NCBI RefSeq assembly: GCF_014645695.1
Contig: NZ_BMMF01000001.1
Coordinates: forward strand, 124,001 to 188,000
Direction of reading: 5' to 3'
DNA length: 64,000 bases
Source: Salinarimonas ramus
Lineage (GTDB): Bacteria; Pseudomonadota; Alphaproteobacteria; Rhizobiales; Beijerinckiaceae
Shown: positions 51,948-61,387 of the stretch, piece after piece
How the letters are laid out: each line of letters opens with the position of its first letter
Numbering within the stretch: the stretch's first letter is position 1
Notes under the pieces: generated by a model
Databases searched by the model: none
What the model was told of the DNA's origin: nothing
What the model saw: only the letters and a program-made list of their open reading frames with translations
Program-made: the position numbers and the translations under genes

Positions 51948-52493
51948 TCACCGATCGTCACAGCGATCGTACCGGACATGCAGCGAGCCGCTTATTTGTG
52001 GATCTTCCGATTGGAACTCAGCTATCAGCTGCCCAACTGTGACGCGTGGCCAAAGATGACTGATAAAGTGTACGTGTGGTCCCGCCGCCCAGTGGTTTCC
52101 GCGCCGCTGCGCGTCGCGTTGGTCGAAATATATCAAGTGCCACTCATCGAGGCGGATAAACAGATGACCCCTCAGGACTCTGCGTTCCTTAAAGGTGGTC
52201 GCTATCTTTGTGGCAGCTTTATCCGCTCTTCCACTCAACACGGAACCTACGCCGGTACTGCATAGAGCGAGCAGCTCCTCAGCTGAGGGGTCTAAGTGCT
52301 TCGGCACAAAATCTCGCTTAAGCAAGTGGTATTGCCATGGAAGAAAACCTTGCTTGCATGCGAGGACAATTTGAGCAAGCGCCGGGCGTGTGAACACGGC
52401 GTTACGAGCAAGCCTCCTTATCTCGCTTTTCCGCTTAGCCGAGAAGAAAGAAAGAATGGCCGCGACTTCATCCCTCTCCGCAGCGGCATCCAT
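51948..52493 (-). CDS. Hypothetical protein in a lower-GC patch (181 aa)
   Basis: This is an intact 181-residue frame of visibly lower GC than the genes around it. It reads as a soluble protein: LSFFSAKRKSEIRRLARNAV, then GFLPWQYHLLKRDFVPKHLD, VGSVLSGRADKAATKIATTF, and near the end LIYFDQRDAQRRGNHW and GPHVHFISHLWPR. The histidine/aromatic cluster near the C-terminus is distinctive. I recognise no family. Flanking direct repeats and composition suggest it came as a small insertion. Confidence 0.55.
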   Translation of the reverse strand: MDAAAERDEVAAILSFFSAKRKSEIRRLARNAVFTRPALAQIVLACKQGFLPWQYHLLKRDFVPKHLDPSAEELLALCSTGVGSVLSGRADKAATKIATTFKERRVLRGHLFIRLDEWHLIYFDQRDAQRRGNHWAAGPHVHFISHLWPRVTVGQLIAEFQSEDPQISGSLHVRYDRCDDR

Positions 52494-53466
52494 TCAGGTA
52501 TCCTCTTCGGGTTAGGCCAGTAGAGGCGAGCAACAGTGTGACAGAATTTATTGCCTAGCTGCACCATACCACAAGCCCTCGCCCCCTGTTGAGTCGAGAA
52601 CCCGTCATCCCCCTGGAGCCGTCGTGCCTCGGCTTTCGCCGACGCGCGCAGCGCAGGTCACCGCGCCCGCAGGCGGATGCCTGCGGGCGCGAGGCATTTC
52701 AACCTACGCGATCGGCCACACAATTGAAATTTGTATCAGCAGATTAGCGACCGCGAGAACAAGTGGTATCAATCGGATCCAGCTTGGCTTCCCTCGATTA
52801 GGAGGCCGCACTCGTCGCTTTCTCCTCTTACTGCCCATGGATGCACCTCAGTTGGCTCAGACGCGCTCCGGTATTCTCCGGTAGCAGAGGCCCGCAACAT
52901 GCGCCCCTAAAGCCTGAACCGTGCAATCGGCAGAACGTTCACTCGAAAAATTTCGGAATTTTCCTAGTGCAGCTTTTGTTCCAACGCTGCTAAAATATCG
53001 TAAGTAGCTAACCCGCTCGTCGAGCACGTGACAGGCTAAGAGCACGTCAGCGCCGCTACGCGCAATTGTTTCAACATACATTCCGAAGAGCGCATCAGCG
53101 CCAGCCTACATCCAAATGAAACTAAGTTTGAGGATGCCGGTCCTTATCAACCCCTGGTGCTGTTGGATTGCGATCGATCGGATGCCTGAACTCGATTCTG
53201 GTGCTGGCCGATAATGAGCTCGATGGAACGGATCACCGTTGTTGTCTGGGCTACGATCTCTCTGTGGAAAGTTAGTTTGCGTGAGCGGCTATCATGGTGA
53301 CCCTGTTGATAATGGGGAAATTGGGTGTTCTCTTGTGTGTGGGCGAGAATCGTGCCCCAACATGTAGGGACTGGCAGCCTGTTGCGTTTCTCATCGAACC
53401 AAGCTATGGCCGGCCCCTGCGAGAAACATGCTATCGCTACCGGAGCAGCGGGGACGGGAGAGAGCG
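52494..53466. other. About 970 bp of lower-GC sequence without a convincing gene
   Basis: The region includes the second imperfect direct repeat (52582-52628) and several short frames (such as 52624-52884, 52857-53081 and 53294-53491) that lack ribosome-binding sites and protein-like composition. I see no tRNA, terminal inverted repeats or transposase remnant. It is probably degraded accessory DNA. Confidence 0.5.
52582..52628 (+). repeat. Imperfect direct repeat, right copy
   Basis: Partner of 51856-51903, offset by about 726 bp, same orientation. Confidence 0.65.
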
Positions 53467-53733
53467 ATGCACAGCCGCACGATATCGGTGACGATCGAAA
53501 GAGGAGAGAGCGGACGCTATTTCGCTAGAAGCTCCGACCTACCGGGCTTCGCAATGACGGACTTAGATCGAATCCGCCTTATATCAGACGTTCCAATCGG
53601 AATTGAAGAGCTTCTTACAGCACAATTCGGTGCGGTGTTAGTCACAGCACTGCCGAGTGAGGCAGACGACGACACGCTGAAATTTCAAGCGACTTTAGAC
53701 GACGAGCAGGTCCGCGCGTTCGAACATCATTAA
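53467..53733 (+). CDS. HicB/DUF1902-like small protein (88 aa)
   Basis: From the ATG at 53467, after GGGAGAG, the product begins RTISVTIERGESGRYFARSS, then DLPGFAMTDLDRIRLISDVP. A strand carrying G-Y/F-x-A followed by S-x-DLPG is the core of the HicB/DUF1902 fold. No HicA-like toxin is beside it. The adjacent 67-residue frame runs the other way and its stop codon overlaps. It may be an orphan antitoxin left in the accessory patch. Confidence 0.6.
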   Translation: MHSRTISVTIERGESGRYFARSSDLPGFAMTDLDRIRLISDVPIGIEELLTAQFGAVLVTALPSEADDDTLKFQATLDDEQVRAFEHH

Positions 53734-53933
53734 TCGCAGAGTTCGCCGAGGCGACGAATCTCGTCCTCGCGCTCCGCAGCGGTAAGCGTGACCGGATCGA
53801 GGACGTGAACGAAATCGTTTGTCCTCAAGCTCTTGTAGACGCTCGTTCGCCCCTCGGAGTGGCGCACAAGCCCGAGCTGCTTAATCTTGGCCCAGAATTG
53901 ATCGATCGTAAGGCCTTCAGTGATCTCGTCCAT
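53730..53933 (-). CDS. Small hypothetical protein (67 aa)
   Basis: Starting MDEITEGLTIDQFWAKIKQL, the product ends with an amphipathic acidic helix (LTAAEREDEIRRLGELCD). The middle, RTSVYKSLRTNDFVHVLDP, could be a strand pair. An in-frame start at 53960 adds nine residues. It converges on the HicB-like gene with a four-base overlap. No family is recognised. Lower GC than the genome average suggests a shared origin with the patch. Confidence 0.5.
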   Translation of the reverse strand: MDEITEGLTIDQFWAKIKQLGLVRHSEGRTSVYKSLRTNDFVHVLDPVTLTAAEREDEIRRLGELCD

Positions 53934-53960
53934 CAGCGCCTCCGCGGAGCATGGCTGCAC

Positions 53961-54268
53961 GATCGATTCGTCGCGCCATACTGATTAGTACCACTGAACA
54001 GATCGGAGGTCCCAAATGCGCACAAGCCATATTGGTCCCATCCACATTGTTTTCCACACCAATCGACAGCCGGCCACCTAGGGAAAACGATTCTCCATTG
54101 CAATTTCGTGACAGCGCGAATGGAGACACGTTCTTTGTTCGTTCTGAAGCCCACTCGATGGCACCGCCTCAGTAGCTTCCTCACCAGTTTAAACATGAAA
54201 GACGTCGCTACAGAACTGATGCCAGAGACTCCCGCGTGCCCATGTTTTTTTCTAATGCGGCGCTTCAA
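53961..54268. other. About 310 bp lower-GC spacer without a supported gene
   Basis: Short overlapping frames exist on both strands, but none has a ribosome-binding site with coherent protein texture. Nothing further is recognised. Confidence 0.5.
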
Positions 54269-54913
54269 TTATCTGCTTTGCCTCTCACAGGATGAGCAAG
54301 CGCCGGAAGTTGACGACATGCTCGAAAGAAAATCGCCACATTTCCGGCAAAGCGCACCAGGTGGCAGGCAACGTGATGAAAACACAGCTTCATGACGCTC
54401 GACCGCAACCCATTCCGGCACTTGGCATACCTCAACTATTCGCTCAATCTCTCTCAGAGATTTTACTTCATCTTCTGTAACAAGGAGTCCAACGGCATAT
54501 CGATCCGCTTGCCATTCAGTGGTCTGCCAAGGCTCCGCGCCTTTGACGGCAAATTCACCTTGTTGACTGAAGAAATGCGCGTCTCCTTCATGAAGAACTA
54601 AATGCGCGCACTCGTGCGCCAACGCGAACCTGCTTTCGGCATCACCAAGCCTCGCGTCGCGCAGGATATCCGAGTCGACATGAACACTGAGGTTCACGAG
54701 ATCCGCGTAAGCCGGCGCGCCGCATTCCTCTATCATCGCCACTACATGCGTCTTTCTTCCCCCGAAAAAACGTGGCAATGCGCTTTCGATGAATTCTGCT
54801 ACATCGAAATTCGACTCCAGGACGCCCAACGCGTAGTGCCGAAGCGATGCTGCCCTGCTGTAAAGGCGCTCCTCCGCCCATATATGCCGAGCTTTGTAGT
54901 TGCGGAAGAGCAT
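54269..54913 (-). CDS. ImmA/IrrE-family metallopeptidase with C-terminal zinc ribbon
   Basis: This is a 214-residue protein. The zinc protease motif is HECAHLVLH (H100-H104), with the third-ligand region EWQADRYAV (E133), both classic for ImmA/IrrE (DUF955). The last 35 residues add CRKCG and CSSC pairs (C189, C192, C206, C209) that form a likely zinc ribbon. ImmA-type peptidases usually inactivate a partner XRE repressor, encoded just upstream. Here the upstream neighbour is nrdJ, 18 bp away, and no HTH gene is present. It has lower GC than nrdJ. Confidence 0.85.
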   Translation of the reverse strand: MLFRNYKARHIWAEERLYSRAASLRHYALGVLESNFDVAEFIESALPRFFGGRKTHVVAMIEECGAPAYADLVNLSVHVDSDILRDARLGDAESRFALAHECAHLVLHEGDAHFFSQQGEFAVKGAEPWQTTEWQADRYAVGLLVTEDEVKSLREIERIVEVCQVPEWVAVERHEAVFSSRCLPPGALCRKCGDFLSSMSSTSGACSSCERQSR

Positions 54914-54931
54914 GGACGCAGTCGCCTAGAT

Positions 54932-57900
54932 TCAAGAGCACCCGGTAGTGCCACCGCAGGTGTCGCATTTTAGACAAGTACCATTTCTGACGAGTGTGAA
55001 GTTTGCGCACTCCGGGCACGCCTCGCCCTCATAGCCCTTCAAGCGAGCCTCTGCTCGGCGGCTTGCAACACCAGCGTCTGCGCTGGAGAACCCCATCTTC
55101 ACACCTTCGCTCGGCGCCGCAGAAGCAGCCGCAAGCTCCCGCTCCGCCACCGGCTCGGCCTTCAGCGCCGTCGCCGTGCGCGCGCCGCCGCTCGACCCCG
55201 GCATGCCGGCGTCGCGGGCGAGCGCCATCACCAGGGGCTGGGGCACGGGGCCCCCGGCCCCGCCGGGGATGAGCATCAGCTTGTCGGTCTTGCCGCGGGT
55301 GAAGCCGCGGGAGACGAAGGTGGCGGCCGGGCTCGGCGCGGGGGCCTGCTCGGAGAGGCTCGACTGGCTCTCGCCCTTGCCGAGCACGTCGTGGCCGATC
55401 TCGCTCGGGTCGACATGGGCGAGGTCGTAGCGGCCGAGATAGGAGATCGCGAGCTCGCGGAAGACGTAGTCGAGGATGGAGGTCGCGTTCTTGATCGACT
55501 CGTTGCCCGTGACGAAGCCCGACGGCTCGAAGCGGGTGAAGGTGAAGGCCTCGACGTATTCCTCGAGCGGCACGCCGTACTGGAGGCCGAGCGAGATGGC
55601 GATGGCGAAGTTGTTCATCATCGCCCGGAAGGCCGCGCCCTCCTTGTGCATGTCGATGAAGATCTCGCCGAGGCGCCCGTCGTCGTACTCGCCGGTGCGC
55701 AGGTAGACCTTGTGGCCGCCCACGTTCGCCTTCTGGGTGTAGCCCTTGCGGCGGCCGGGGAGCTTCTCGCGATCGCGCACGCGCTCGACGCGCTCGATCA
55801 CCCGCTCGACGATCTTCTCGGCGACCTCCGCCGCGCGGGCGGGGGCGGCCTTGGCGATGAGGGCCTCGACGGCGTCCGCCGCCTCGTCCTCCTCCGCCTC
55901 GTCCTCGATGAGGGCGGCGTTGAGCGGCTGGGAGAGCTTCGAGCCGTCGCGATAGAGGGCGTTGGCCTTCAGCGCCAGGCGCCAGGAGAGCATGTAGGCG
56001 CTCTTGCAATCCTCGACCGTGGCCTCGTTGGGCATGTTGATGGTCTTGGAGATGGCGCCCGAGATGAAGGGCTGCGCCGCCGCCATCATGCGGATGTGGC
56101 TCTCCACCGAGAGGTAGCGCTTGCCCACGCGCCCGCAGGGGTTGGCGCAATCGAAGACCGGGTAGTGCTCGGGCTTCAGGTGCGGCGCGCCCTCCAGCGT
56201 CATCGCCCCGCAGACGTGGATGTTGGCGGCCTCGACGTCCTTCCTCGAGTAGCCGAGATGGGCGAGGAGGTCGAAGGCGGGGTCGGCGAGCCGCTCGGCG
56301 GGGATGCCGAGGGTGCCCGTGAGGAAGTCCTCGCCGAGCGTCCACTTGTTGAAGACGAACTTGATGTCGAAGGCCGACTTCATGCCCGCCTCGAGGGCCG
56401 CGATCTTTTCCTCCGTGAAGCCCTTGGACTTCAGGCTCGTCGGGTTGATCGCGGGCGCCTGGGCGATGGAGCCGTGGCCGAGCGCGTAGACCTCGATCTC
56501 GGCGATCTCGTGCTCGCGATAGCCGAGCGTGCGCAGGGCGTCGGGGACGGCGCGGTTGATGATCTTGAAGTAGCCGCCGCCGGCGAGCTTCTTGAACTTC
56601 ACGAGCGCGAAATCGGGCTCGATGCCGGTCGTGTCGCAATCCATGACGAGGCCGATCGTGCCGGTGGGCGCGATCACGGTCGCCTGGGCGTTGCGGTAGC
56701 CGTGCGTCTCGCCGAGCGCGAGGGCGCGGTCCCACGCCGCCTTGGCGCGGTCCACGAGGTTCGGCTGCGGGCACGAGGCGTGGTCGAGCGGGACGGGGGT
56801 GACGGACAGCCCCTCGTAGCCCGCGCTCTCGCCATGGGCCGCGCGGCGGTGGTTGCGCATGACGCGCAGCATGTGATCCGCGTTGTCGGCATAGCCCGGG
56901 AAGGCGCCGAGCTCGGAGGCCATCTCCGCGGAGGTGGCGTAGGCGACGCCCGTCATGATGGCGGTGAGCGCCCCGCCGAGCGCGCGGCCCTCGTCGGAAT
57001 CGTAAGGCAGGCCCATCGTCATCAGGAGCCCGCCGATATTGGCGTAGCCGAGCCCCAGCGTGCGGTAGCGGTAGGAGAGCTCGGCGATCTCCTTCGAGGG
57101 GAACTGCGCCATCAGGACCGAGATCTCGAGGACCATGGTCCACAGCCGGCAGAGGTGCTCGAAACCCTCGACGTCGAAGGTCTTGGCGTCGCGGTGCCAG
57201 AACTGCAGCAGGTTCGCGGAGGCGAGGTTGCAGGCCGTGTCGTCGAGGAACATGTATTCCGAGCACGGATTCGAGCCGCGGATGCGGCCGGATGCCGGGC
57301 AGGTGTGCCAGTCGTTCATCGTGGTGTTGAAGTGCAGCCCGGGATCCGCCGAGGCCCAGGCGGCGTGGCCGATCTTCTCCCACAGCTCACGGGCCTTGAG
57401 CGTCTTCTTGGTCTTGCCGGTCTGGCGCCAGGTCAGCGACCAGTCGCCGTCCTGCTCGACGGCGCGCAGGAAGTCGTCCGTGATGGAGACGGAATTGTTG
57501 GAGTTCTGGCCGGCGACGGTGAGGTAGGCCTCCGAGTCCCAATCGGTGTCGTAGATGGGGAAGTCGATCTCGGTGTAGCCCTGGCGCGCGAACTGGATGA
57601 CGCGCTTGATGTAGTTGTCCGGCACCATCGCCCGGCGCGCGAGCTTGATCTCGCGCTTGAGGACGGGGTTCCTCTCGGGGTCGAAGCAGGCCTCGCCCGT
57701 GGCGTCGCCCTCGACCTCGCAATTGATGCAGGCCTTCATCACGGCCTTGAGGTGCTTGGCGTTGAGCTTGGAGCCGGTGACGAGGGCGGCGACCTTCTGC
57801 TCCTCCTTCACCTTCCAGTCGATATAGGCCTCGATGTCCGGGTGGTCGATGTCGACGACGACCATCTTCGCCGCGCGGCGCGTGGTGCCGCCGGACTTGA

Positions 57901-58702
57901 TGGCGCCCGCCGCGCGATCGCCGATCTTGAGGAAGGACATCAGGCCCGACGACTTGCCGCCGCCCGACAGCCGCTCGCCCTCGCCGCGCAGGCGCGAGAA
58001 GTTCGAGCCCGTGCCGGAGCCGTACTTGAACAGGCGCGCCTCGCGCACCCACAGGTCCATGATGCCGCCCTCGTTGACGAGGTCGTCCTCGACGGACTGG
58101 ATGAAGCAGGCGTGCGGCTGCGGGTGCTCGTAGGCGGTCTTCGACTTCGTCAGCTTACCCGTCTTGTAGTCGACGTAGTAATGGCCCTGCGAGGGACCGT
58201 CGATGCCGTAAGCCCAGTGCAGCCCGGTGTTGAACCATTGCGGCGAGTTCGGCGCCACCATCTGGTTGGCGAGCATGTAGCGCAGCTCGTCGAGGAACGC
58301 GGCCGCGTCCTCCTCCGAGGTGAAGTAGCCGCCCTTCCAGCCCCAATAGGTCCAGCAGCCCGCGAGCCGGTCGAAGACCTGGCGCGAGGAGACCTCGGAG
58401 GTGTAGCGCTCCTCCTCGGGGAGCTCGGCGAGCGCCTTCGCGTCGGCGACGGAGCGCCACAGGAAGGAGGGAACGTCGTTCTCCTCGACCTTCTTGAGAC
58501 GCGCCGGCACGCCGGCCTTGCGGAAATACTTCTGCGCGAGGACGTCGCAGGCGACCTGCGACCAGGTCTCCGGCACGTCGATGTCCGCCAGCCGGAACAC
58601 GACCGAGCCGTCCGGATTGCGGATCTCGCTCGTCGCCTTCCGGAAGGTGATGCCGGCATAGGGATCACGCCCCGCACTGGTGTATCGCCGCTCGATCCGC
58701 AT
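54932..58702 (-). CDS. nrdJ: Vitamin B12-dependent ribonucleotide reductase (class II)
   Basis: This is a 1256-residue class II reductase. It includes [40 protein letters not shown] (active-site cysteine region), [20 protein letters not shown] and [14 protein letters not shown]-terminal tail has a zinc-ribbon-like CPECANFTL ... [13 protein letters not shown] that carries the reducing cysteines. It makes deoxyribonucleotides with adenosylcobalamin, independently of oxygen. [11 protein letters not shown] at 58702 is taken as the start; a longer frame to 58738 is possible. Its stop abuts the accessory patch, yet the tail is complete. A NrdR-type box lies upstream. Confidence 0.96.
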   Translation of the reverse strand: MRIERRYTSAGRDPYAGITFRKATSEIRNPDGSVVFRLADIDVPETWSQVACDVLAQKYFRKAGVPARLKKVEENDVPSFLWRSVADAKALAELPEEERYTSEVSSRQVFDRLAGCWTYWGWKGGYFTSEEDAAAFLDELRYMLANQMVAPNSPQWFNTGLHWAYGIDGPSQGHYYVDYKTGKLTKSKTAYEHPQPHACFIQSVEDDLVNEGGIMDLWVREARLFKYGSGTGSNFSRLRGEGERLSGGGKSSGLMSFLKIGDRAAGAIKSGGTTRRAAKMVVVDIDHPDIEAYIDWKVKEEQKVAALVTGSKLNAKHLKAVMKACINCEVEGDATGEACFDPERNPVLKREIKLARRAMVPDNYIKRVIQFARQGYTEIDFPIYDTDWDSEAYLTVAGQNSNNSVSITDDFLRAVEQDGDWSLTWRQTGKTKKTLKARELWEKIGHAAWASADPGLHFNTTMNDWHTCPASGRIRGSNPCSEYMFLDDTACNLASANLLQFWHRDAKTFDVEGFEHLCRLWTMVLEISVLMAQFPSKEIAELSYRYRTLGLGYANIGGLLMTMGLPYDSDEGRALGGALTAIMTGVAYATSAEMASELGAFPGYADNADHMLRVMRNHRRAAHGESAGYEGLSVTPVPLDHASCPQPNLVDRAKAAWDRALALGETHGYRNAQATVIAPTGTIGLVMDCDTTGIEPDFALVKFKKLAGGGYFKIINRAVPDALRTLGYREHEIAEIEVYALGHGSIAQAPAINPTSLKSKGFTEEKIAALEAGMKSAFDIKFVFNKWTLGEDFLTGTLGIPAERLADPAFDLLAHLGYSRKDVEAANIHVCGAMTLEGAPHLKPEHYPVFDCANPCGRVGKRYLSVESHIRMMAAAQPFISGAISKTINMPNEATVEDCKSAYMLSWRLALKANALYRDGSKLSQPLNAALIEDEAEEDEAADAVEALIAKAAPARAAEVAEKIVERVIERVERVRDREKLPGRRKGYTQKANVGGHKVYLRTGEYDDGRLGEIFIDMHKEGAAFRAMMNNFAIAISLGLQYGVPLEEYVEAFTFTRFEPSGFVTGNESIKNATSILDYVFRELAISYLGRYDLAHVDPSEIGHDVLGKGESQSSLSEQAPAPSPAATFVSRGFTRGKTDKLMLIPGGAGGPVPQPLVMALARDAGMPGSSGGARTATALKAEPVAERELAAASAAPSEGVKMGFSSADAGVASRRAEARLKGYEGEACPECANFTLVRNGTCLKCDTCGGTTGCS

Positions 58703-58967
58703 CGTCCCGTATCCCTGGTTCTCGCCGGGTCGCCGCATGCGACCCCGTTGTCAGCCCGAGCGACCGTGTGCCGGTCGCCCCCTCCTCGTCACCGCCGTCA
58801 CGCCGCGCGGGTTCCCGAACAGGCGCGCGGACCCGTTCGCGCGAGCATCTGGGCTCGCGCGTGATGGGATGCCGCATCCGTTCTGGATGTCGCCCGACGT
58901 GAGGCCTTCCGGCCCGCCGCCGCTCGTGTCGGTCGGACGAGGGAAAGCTGTCACCAGCCGGGGCGGA

Positions 58968-59014
58968 CGTCAACACCTAGTGCTGCGGCTCGTCCCCAGC
59001 CCTAGATATGGTGT
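58968..59014 (-). promoter_or_regulatory. NrdR-box pair in the nrdJ upstream region
   Basis: Positions 58999-59014 (core CCCTAGATATGGTGT) match the NrdR box (ACACTATATATAGTGT type) at about 13 of 15 positions. Exactly 31 bp away, 58968-58983 keeps the right half TAGTG of a second, degenerate box, and 31-32 bp is a usual spacing for NrdR pairs. A TTGAC -35-like element overlaps that second box on the minus strand. The nrdJ start lies about 270 bp further on, a long leader. Confidence 0.45.
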
Positions 59015-59406
59015 GGGCTGTTAAGATTGTGGATAGTTCGAAGACGGCCCGTTAAGCCGTTCTCAGCGTTCGAATTTTCCGAGCCCGCAGCGTGACGCGG
59101 GCGCCTCGCGGGGGAAAGCTTCGCCGGCTGGCCATCCACAAGAGCTTGCGGGGAATTGCGCCGGCGCCGCGACGGCCCGCTCCGGCCGACGGCCTCCCAC
59201 CGGGGCTGCGCGAGCGGCGCCAAGCCACTCGTTTTCAAGGTTTTGAAGGCGCTGGCGGCGGGATCCACCCGCAGAGAATCGGTTGGCGGCGAAAGGAATC
59301 CGATTCGGCCACGAAAACGGCTGGATCGGGGTGCGTTCAGGCTCCGCTCAGGATTTCCACCGTAATGTCGCGGGGATCGCACCCCGCCCTCCCGCCGAGC
59401 CCTCCG
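59015..59406. other. Intergenic stretch between the nrdJ promoter region and the next genes
   Basis: About 390 bp. Frames on both strands (for example 59002-59382 minus) have arginine-rich antisense-like composition and no ribosome-binding site. No terminator or RNA gene is recognised. Confidence 0.5.
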
Positions 59407-59580
59407 ATGTCGCTCCCCTCCTCCAGCCGCTTACGCGCCACCGCCTGCGCCACCCTCGCCCGGCTCGGGCTCCTCGGCCTCGTCCTCCTCGCCGGATTCG
59501 GCATCGGCGAGACCCGCGCCGCTCGCGCGCCGGCGCTCGACGTGACGCCGACGCAGGCGCTCGTCGACCCCGCGCCGTGA
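59407..59580 (+). CDS. Small exported protein (57 aa) coupled to the DUF1643 gene
   Basis: Starting MSLPSSSRLRATACATLARL, the product has a signal-peptide-like hydrophobic core (LGLLGLVLLAGFGIGETRA) and a short mature tail (ALDVTPTQALVDPAP). Its stop overlaps the GTG start of the next gene (GTGA). The coupling supports a real gene, although the sequence is too short to classify. Confidence 0.45.
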   Translation: MSLPSSSRLRATACATLARLGLLGLVLLAGFGIGETRAARAPALDVTPTQALVDPAP

Positions 59581-60056
59581 GGGCGGTCTTCTCCGCCTGC
59601 GGGACCTACCGCTACCGGCTCGAGCGCGATGCGCCGGACGAGACGAGCGGCGGGCCCGTCGCCTTCGTCATGCTCAACCCGTCGACCGCCGACGCGGACC
59701 GGGACGACCCGACGATCCGGCGCGTGCGCATCCTCGCGCGCGGCTTCGGCTTCGGGCCGATCGTCGTGGCGAACCTCTACGCGCTGCGGGCGAGCGACCC
59801 GCGGGCGCTCGCCGCCCATCCCGATCCCGTGGGCCCGCAGAACGCGGCGCACCTCGCCGCCCTGGCCCGAGAGGGACGCGACGTCGTCTGCGCCTGGGGC
59901 GTCCACGCCGACCCCGCGCGGGCCGCGGCGACGATCGCGCTCCTCGGGCGAGCCGGCGCGCGGCTCTGGCATCTCGGCCTGACGAAAGCGGGCGCGCCGC
60001 GCCACCCGCTCTACGTCCCGCGCGACGTGCCGCTCACTCCACTCTCGCCCGCGTAG
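59577..60056 (+). CDS. DUF1643 protein
   Basis: The start is a GTG, and the product has 159 residues with the DUF1643 pattern: FSACGTYRYRLERD, FVMLNPSTADADRDDPTIRR, FGFGPIVVANLYALRASDPR, CAWGVHADPARAA. The family is widespread in bacteria and phages and may act on nucleic acids, but its biochemistry is unknown. It overlaps the preceding small gene by four bases. Confidence 0.85.
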   Translation: MRAVFSACGTYRYRLERDAPDETSGGPVAFVMLNPSTADADRDDPTIRRVRILARGFGFGPIVVANLYALRASDPRALAAHPDPVGPQNAAHLAALAREGRDVVCAWGVHADPARAAATIALLGRAGARLWHLGLTKAGAPRHPLYVPRDVPLTPLSPA

Positions 60057-60069
60057 GGGAAGCCGGCGC

Positions 60070-60174
60070 TTGACAGCCCGGGATCGCGGCGGCACTCTTC
60101 CAAAACGTTTCGGACGAATGCCGCGCAGACGGTGCCGCCGTAGCGTCTCGCATTCGCGATCCGAAACGTTTCGG
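60070..60174 (+). promoter_or_regulatory. LacI promoter region with two operators 61 bp apart
   Basis: TTGACA (60070-60075) is a consensus -35. Operator 1, CCAAAACGTTTCGG (60100-60113), has one mismatch from the perfect palindrome of operator 2, CCGAAACGTTTCGG (60161-60174). Both have the central CG of LacI-family sites. The 61-bp spacing, about six helical turns, would allow looping. They lie 44 bp upstream of the LacI gene. Confidence 0.7.
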
Positions 60175-60217
60175 GAGCGTCCGCGAGCCGGAGGAAACGC
60201 GTGGGAGGAGAGGCGTC

Positions 60218-61270
60218 ATGGAGCGCCGTCAACCGCGGCTGAAGGAATTGTCGAGCGAGCTCGGCCTGTCGATCACGACGGTGTCGCGCGCGCTCGCCGG
60301 CTATTCCGACGTCTCGCCGGCCACCCGCGAGCGGGTGCGCGAGGCGGCCGCGCGCTCGGGCTACGTCCCCAACCGCGCCGGGCGCGCGCTGAAATCAGGC
60401 CAGACCGGCTTCGTCGGCCTCGTCGTGCCGGTGCGCGACGCGCAGTTCATCGACGCTTTCCTCGGCGAGTTCGTCATGGGGCTCGGCGAGGCGCTGGCGG
60501 AGGCCGGGCGCGACCTCGCGCTCACCACCGCGACGCGCCGGCAGGACGAGCTCGACGTCCTCGCCCACGTCGTGAACGCGGGCCAGGTCGACGGGATGGT
60601 GGTCAGCCGCACCACCTGCGACGACCCGCGGGTGCGTTTCCTCGTCGATCGCGGCGTGCCCTTCGTGCTGCACGGACGCGTGCTCGGCGAGAGCCGGCCT
60701 CACGTGTGGCTCGACACCGACGGCGAGGCCGCCTTCGCCGAGGCCGCGCGCCGGCTCATCGCGCTGGGGCACCGCCGCTTCGGGCTCGTCACCTTCTCCG
60801 ACCCGATGACCTTCGTGCATTACCGCCGCGCGGGCCTCGAGGCGGCGCTGCGCGACGCGGGTCTCGCGCTCGCGCCGGAGGCCGTCGCCGCCGCGCCCCG
60901 CGGCGATCGGGAGGCGCTCGCCGCCGCCATCGCGCGCGTCCTCGACATGCCGGCGAGCCAGCGGCCCACCGCGATCCTGTGCATGACGGACACGCTCGCC
61001 ATCGCGCTGATGGAGGCCGCGCGCGAGCGCTCCATCGCCGTCCCGGCGGATCTCTCCGTCATCGGCTTCGACAACCTGCCGGTCTCGTCCTTCGCGCGGC
61101 CCGGCCTCACCACCTTCGACGCCCGCATCCACGAATGCGGCGTCGACGTCGCGCGCATGCTGCTCGACGTCATCGCCAACGGTCCCGCCGCGGTCGAGCC
61201 GAGGCTCGTCGCGGCGGACTTCATCGCGCGCGACAGCCACGGCCCGGCGCCGGGAGGACGTGGCCCCTAG
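60218..61270 (+). CDS. LacI-family repressor of the adjacent sugar ABC transporter
   Basis: This is a 350-residue LacI-type protein: HTH LKELSSELGLSITTVSRALA with GYSDVSPATRERVREAAARS, hinge GYVPNRAGRALKSGQ, then an effector domain (LCMTDTLAIALMEAARERS, DLSVIGFDNLPVSSFARPGL). Two matching operators precede its own gene, so it is probably autorepressed and controls the transporter genes that follow in the same direction. The ligand sugar is unknown. Confidence 0.9.
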   Translation: MERRQPRLKELSSELGLSITTVSRALAGYSDVSPATRERVREAAARSGYVPNRAGRALKSGQTGFVGLVVPVRDAQFIDAFLGEFVMGLGEALAEAGRDLALTTATRRQDELDVLAHVVNAGQVDGMVVSRTTCDDPRVRFLVDRGVPFVLHGRVLGESRPHVWLDTDGEAAFAEAARRLIALGHRRFGLVTFSDPMTFVHYRRAGLEAALRDAGLALAPEAVAAAPRGDREALAAAIARVLDMPASQRPTAILCMTDTLAIALMEAARERSIAVPADLSVIGFDNLPVSSFARPGLTTFDARIHECGVDVARMLLDVIANGPAAVEPRLVAADFIARDSHGPAPGGRGP

Positions 61271-61387
61271 CGCGCGCCGGCGGCCGCCGGGCCGCATCCC
61301 GCATCGCGGAAGAGACGGCCCGCAAAGAGGCCTTCGCGAGACGGACACCCGAGACCGACACCAGACACCGTAACGGGAGGACACGAC

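Noticed and set aside
52624-53491. Short frames in the lower-GC patch (52624-52884, 52857-53081, 53294-53491)
   Set aside because: No start signals, no coherent domains and no coupling with neighbours.
51680-54930. The lower-GC patch as a prophage or insertion sequence
   Set aside because: There are no integrase, transposase, structural or lysis genes and no terminal inverted repeats; only flanking-type repeats and small genes are present.
58703-58967. Cobalamin riboswitch in the nrdJ leader
   Set aside because: I looked for the B12 box and the conserved GCCACTG element and saw neither; a covariance search would be decisive.
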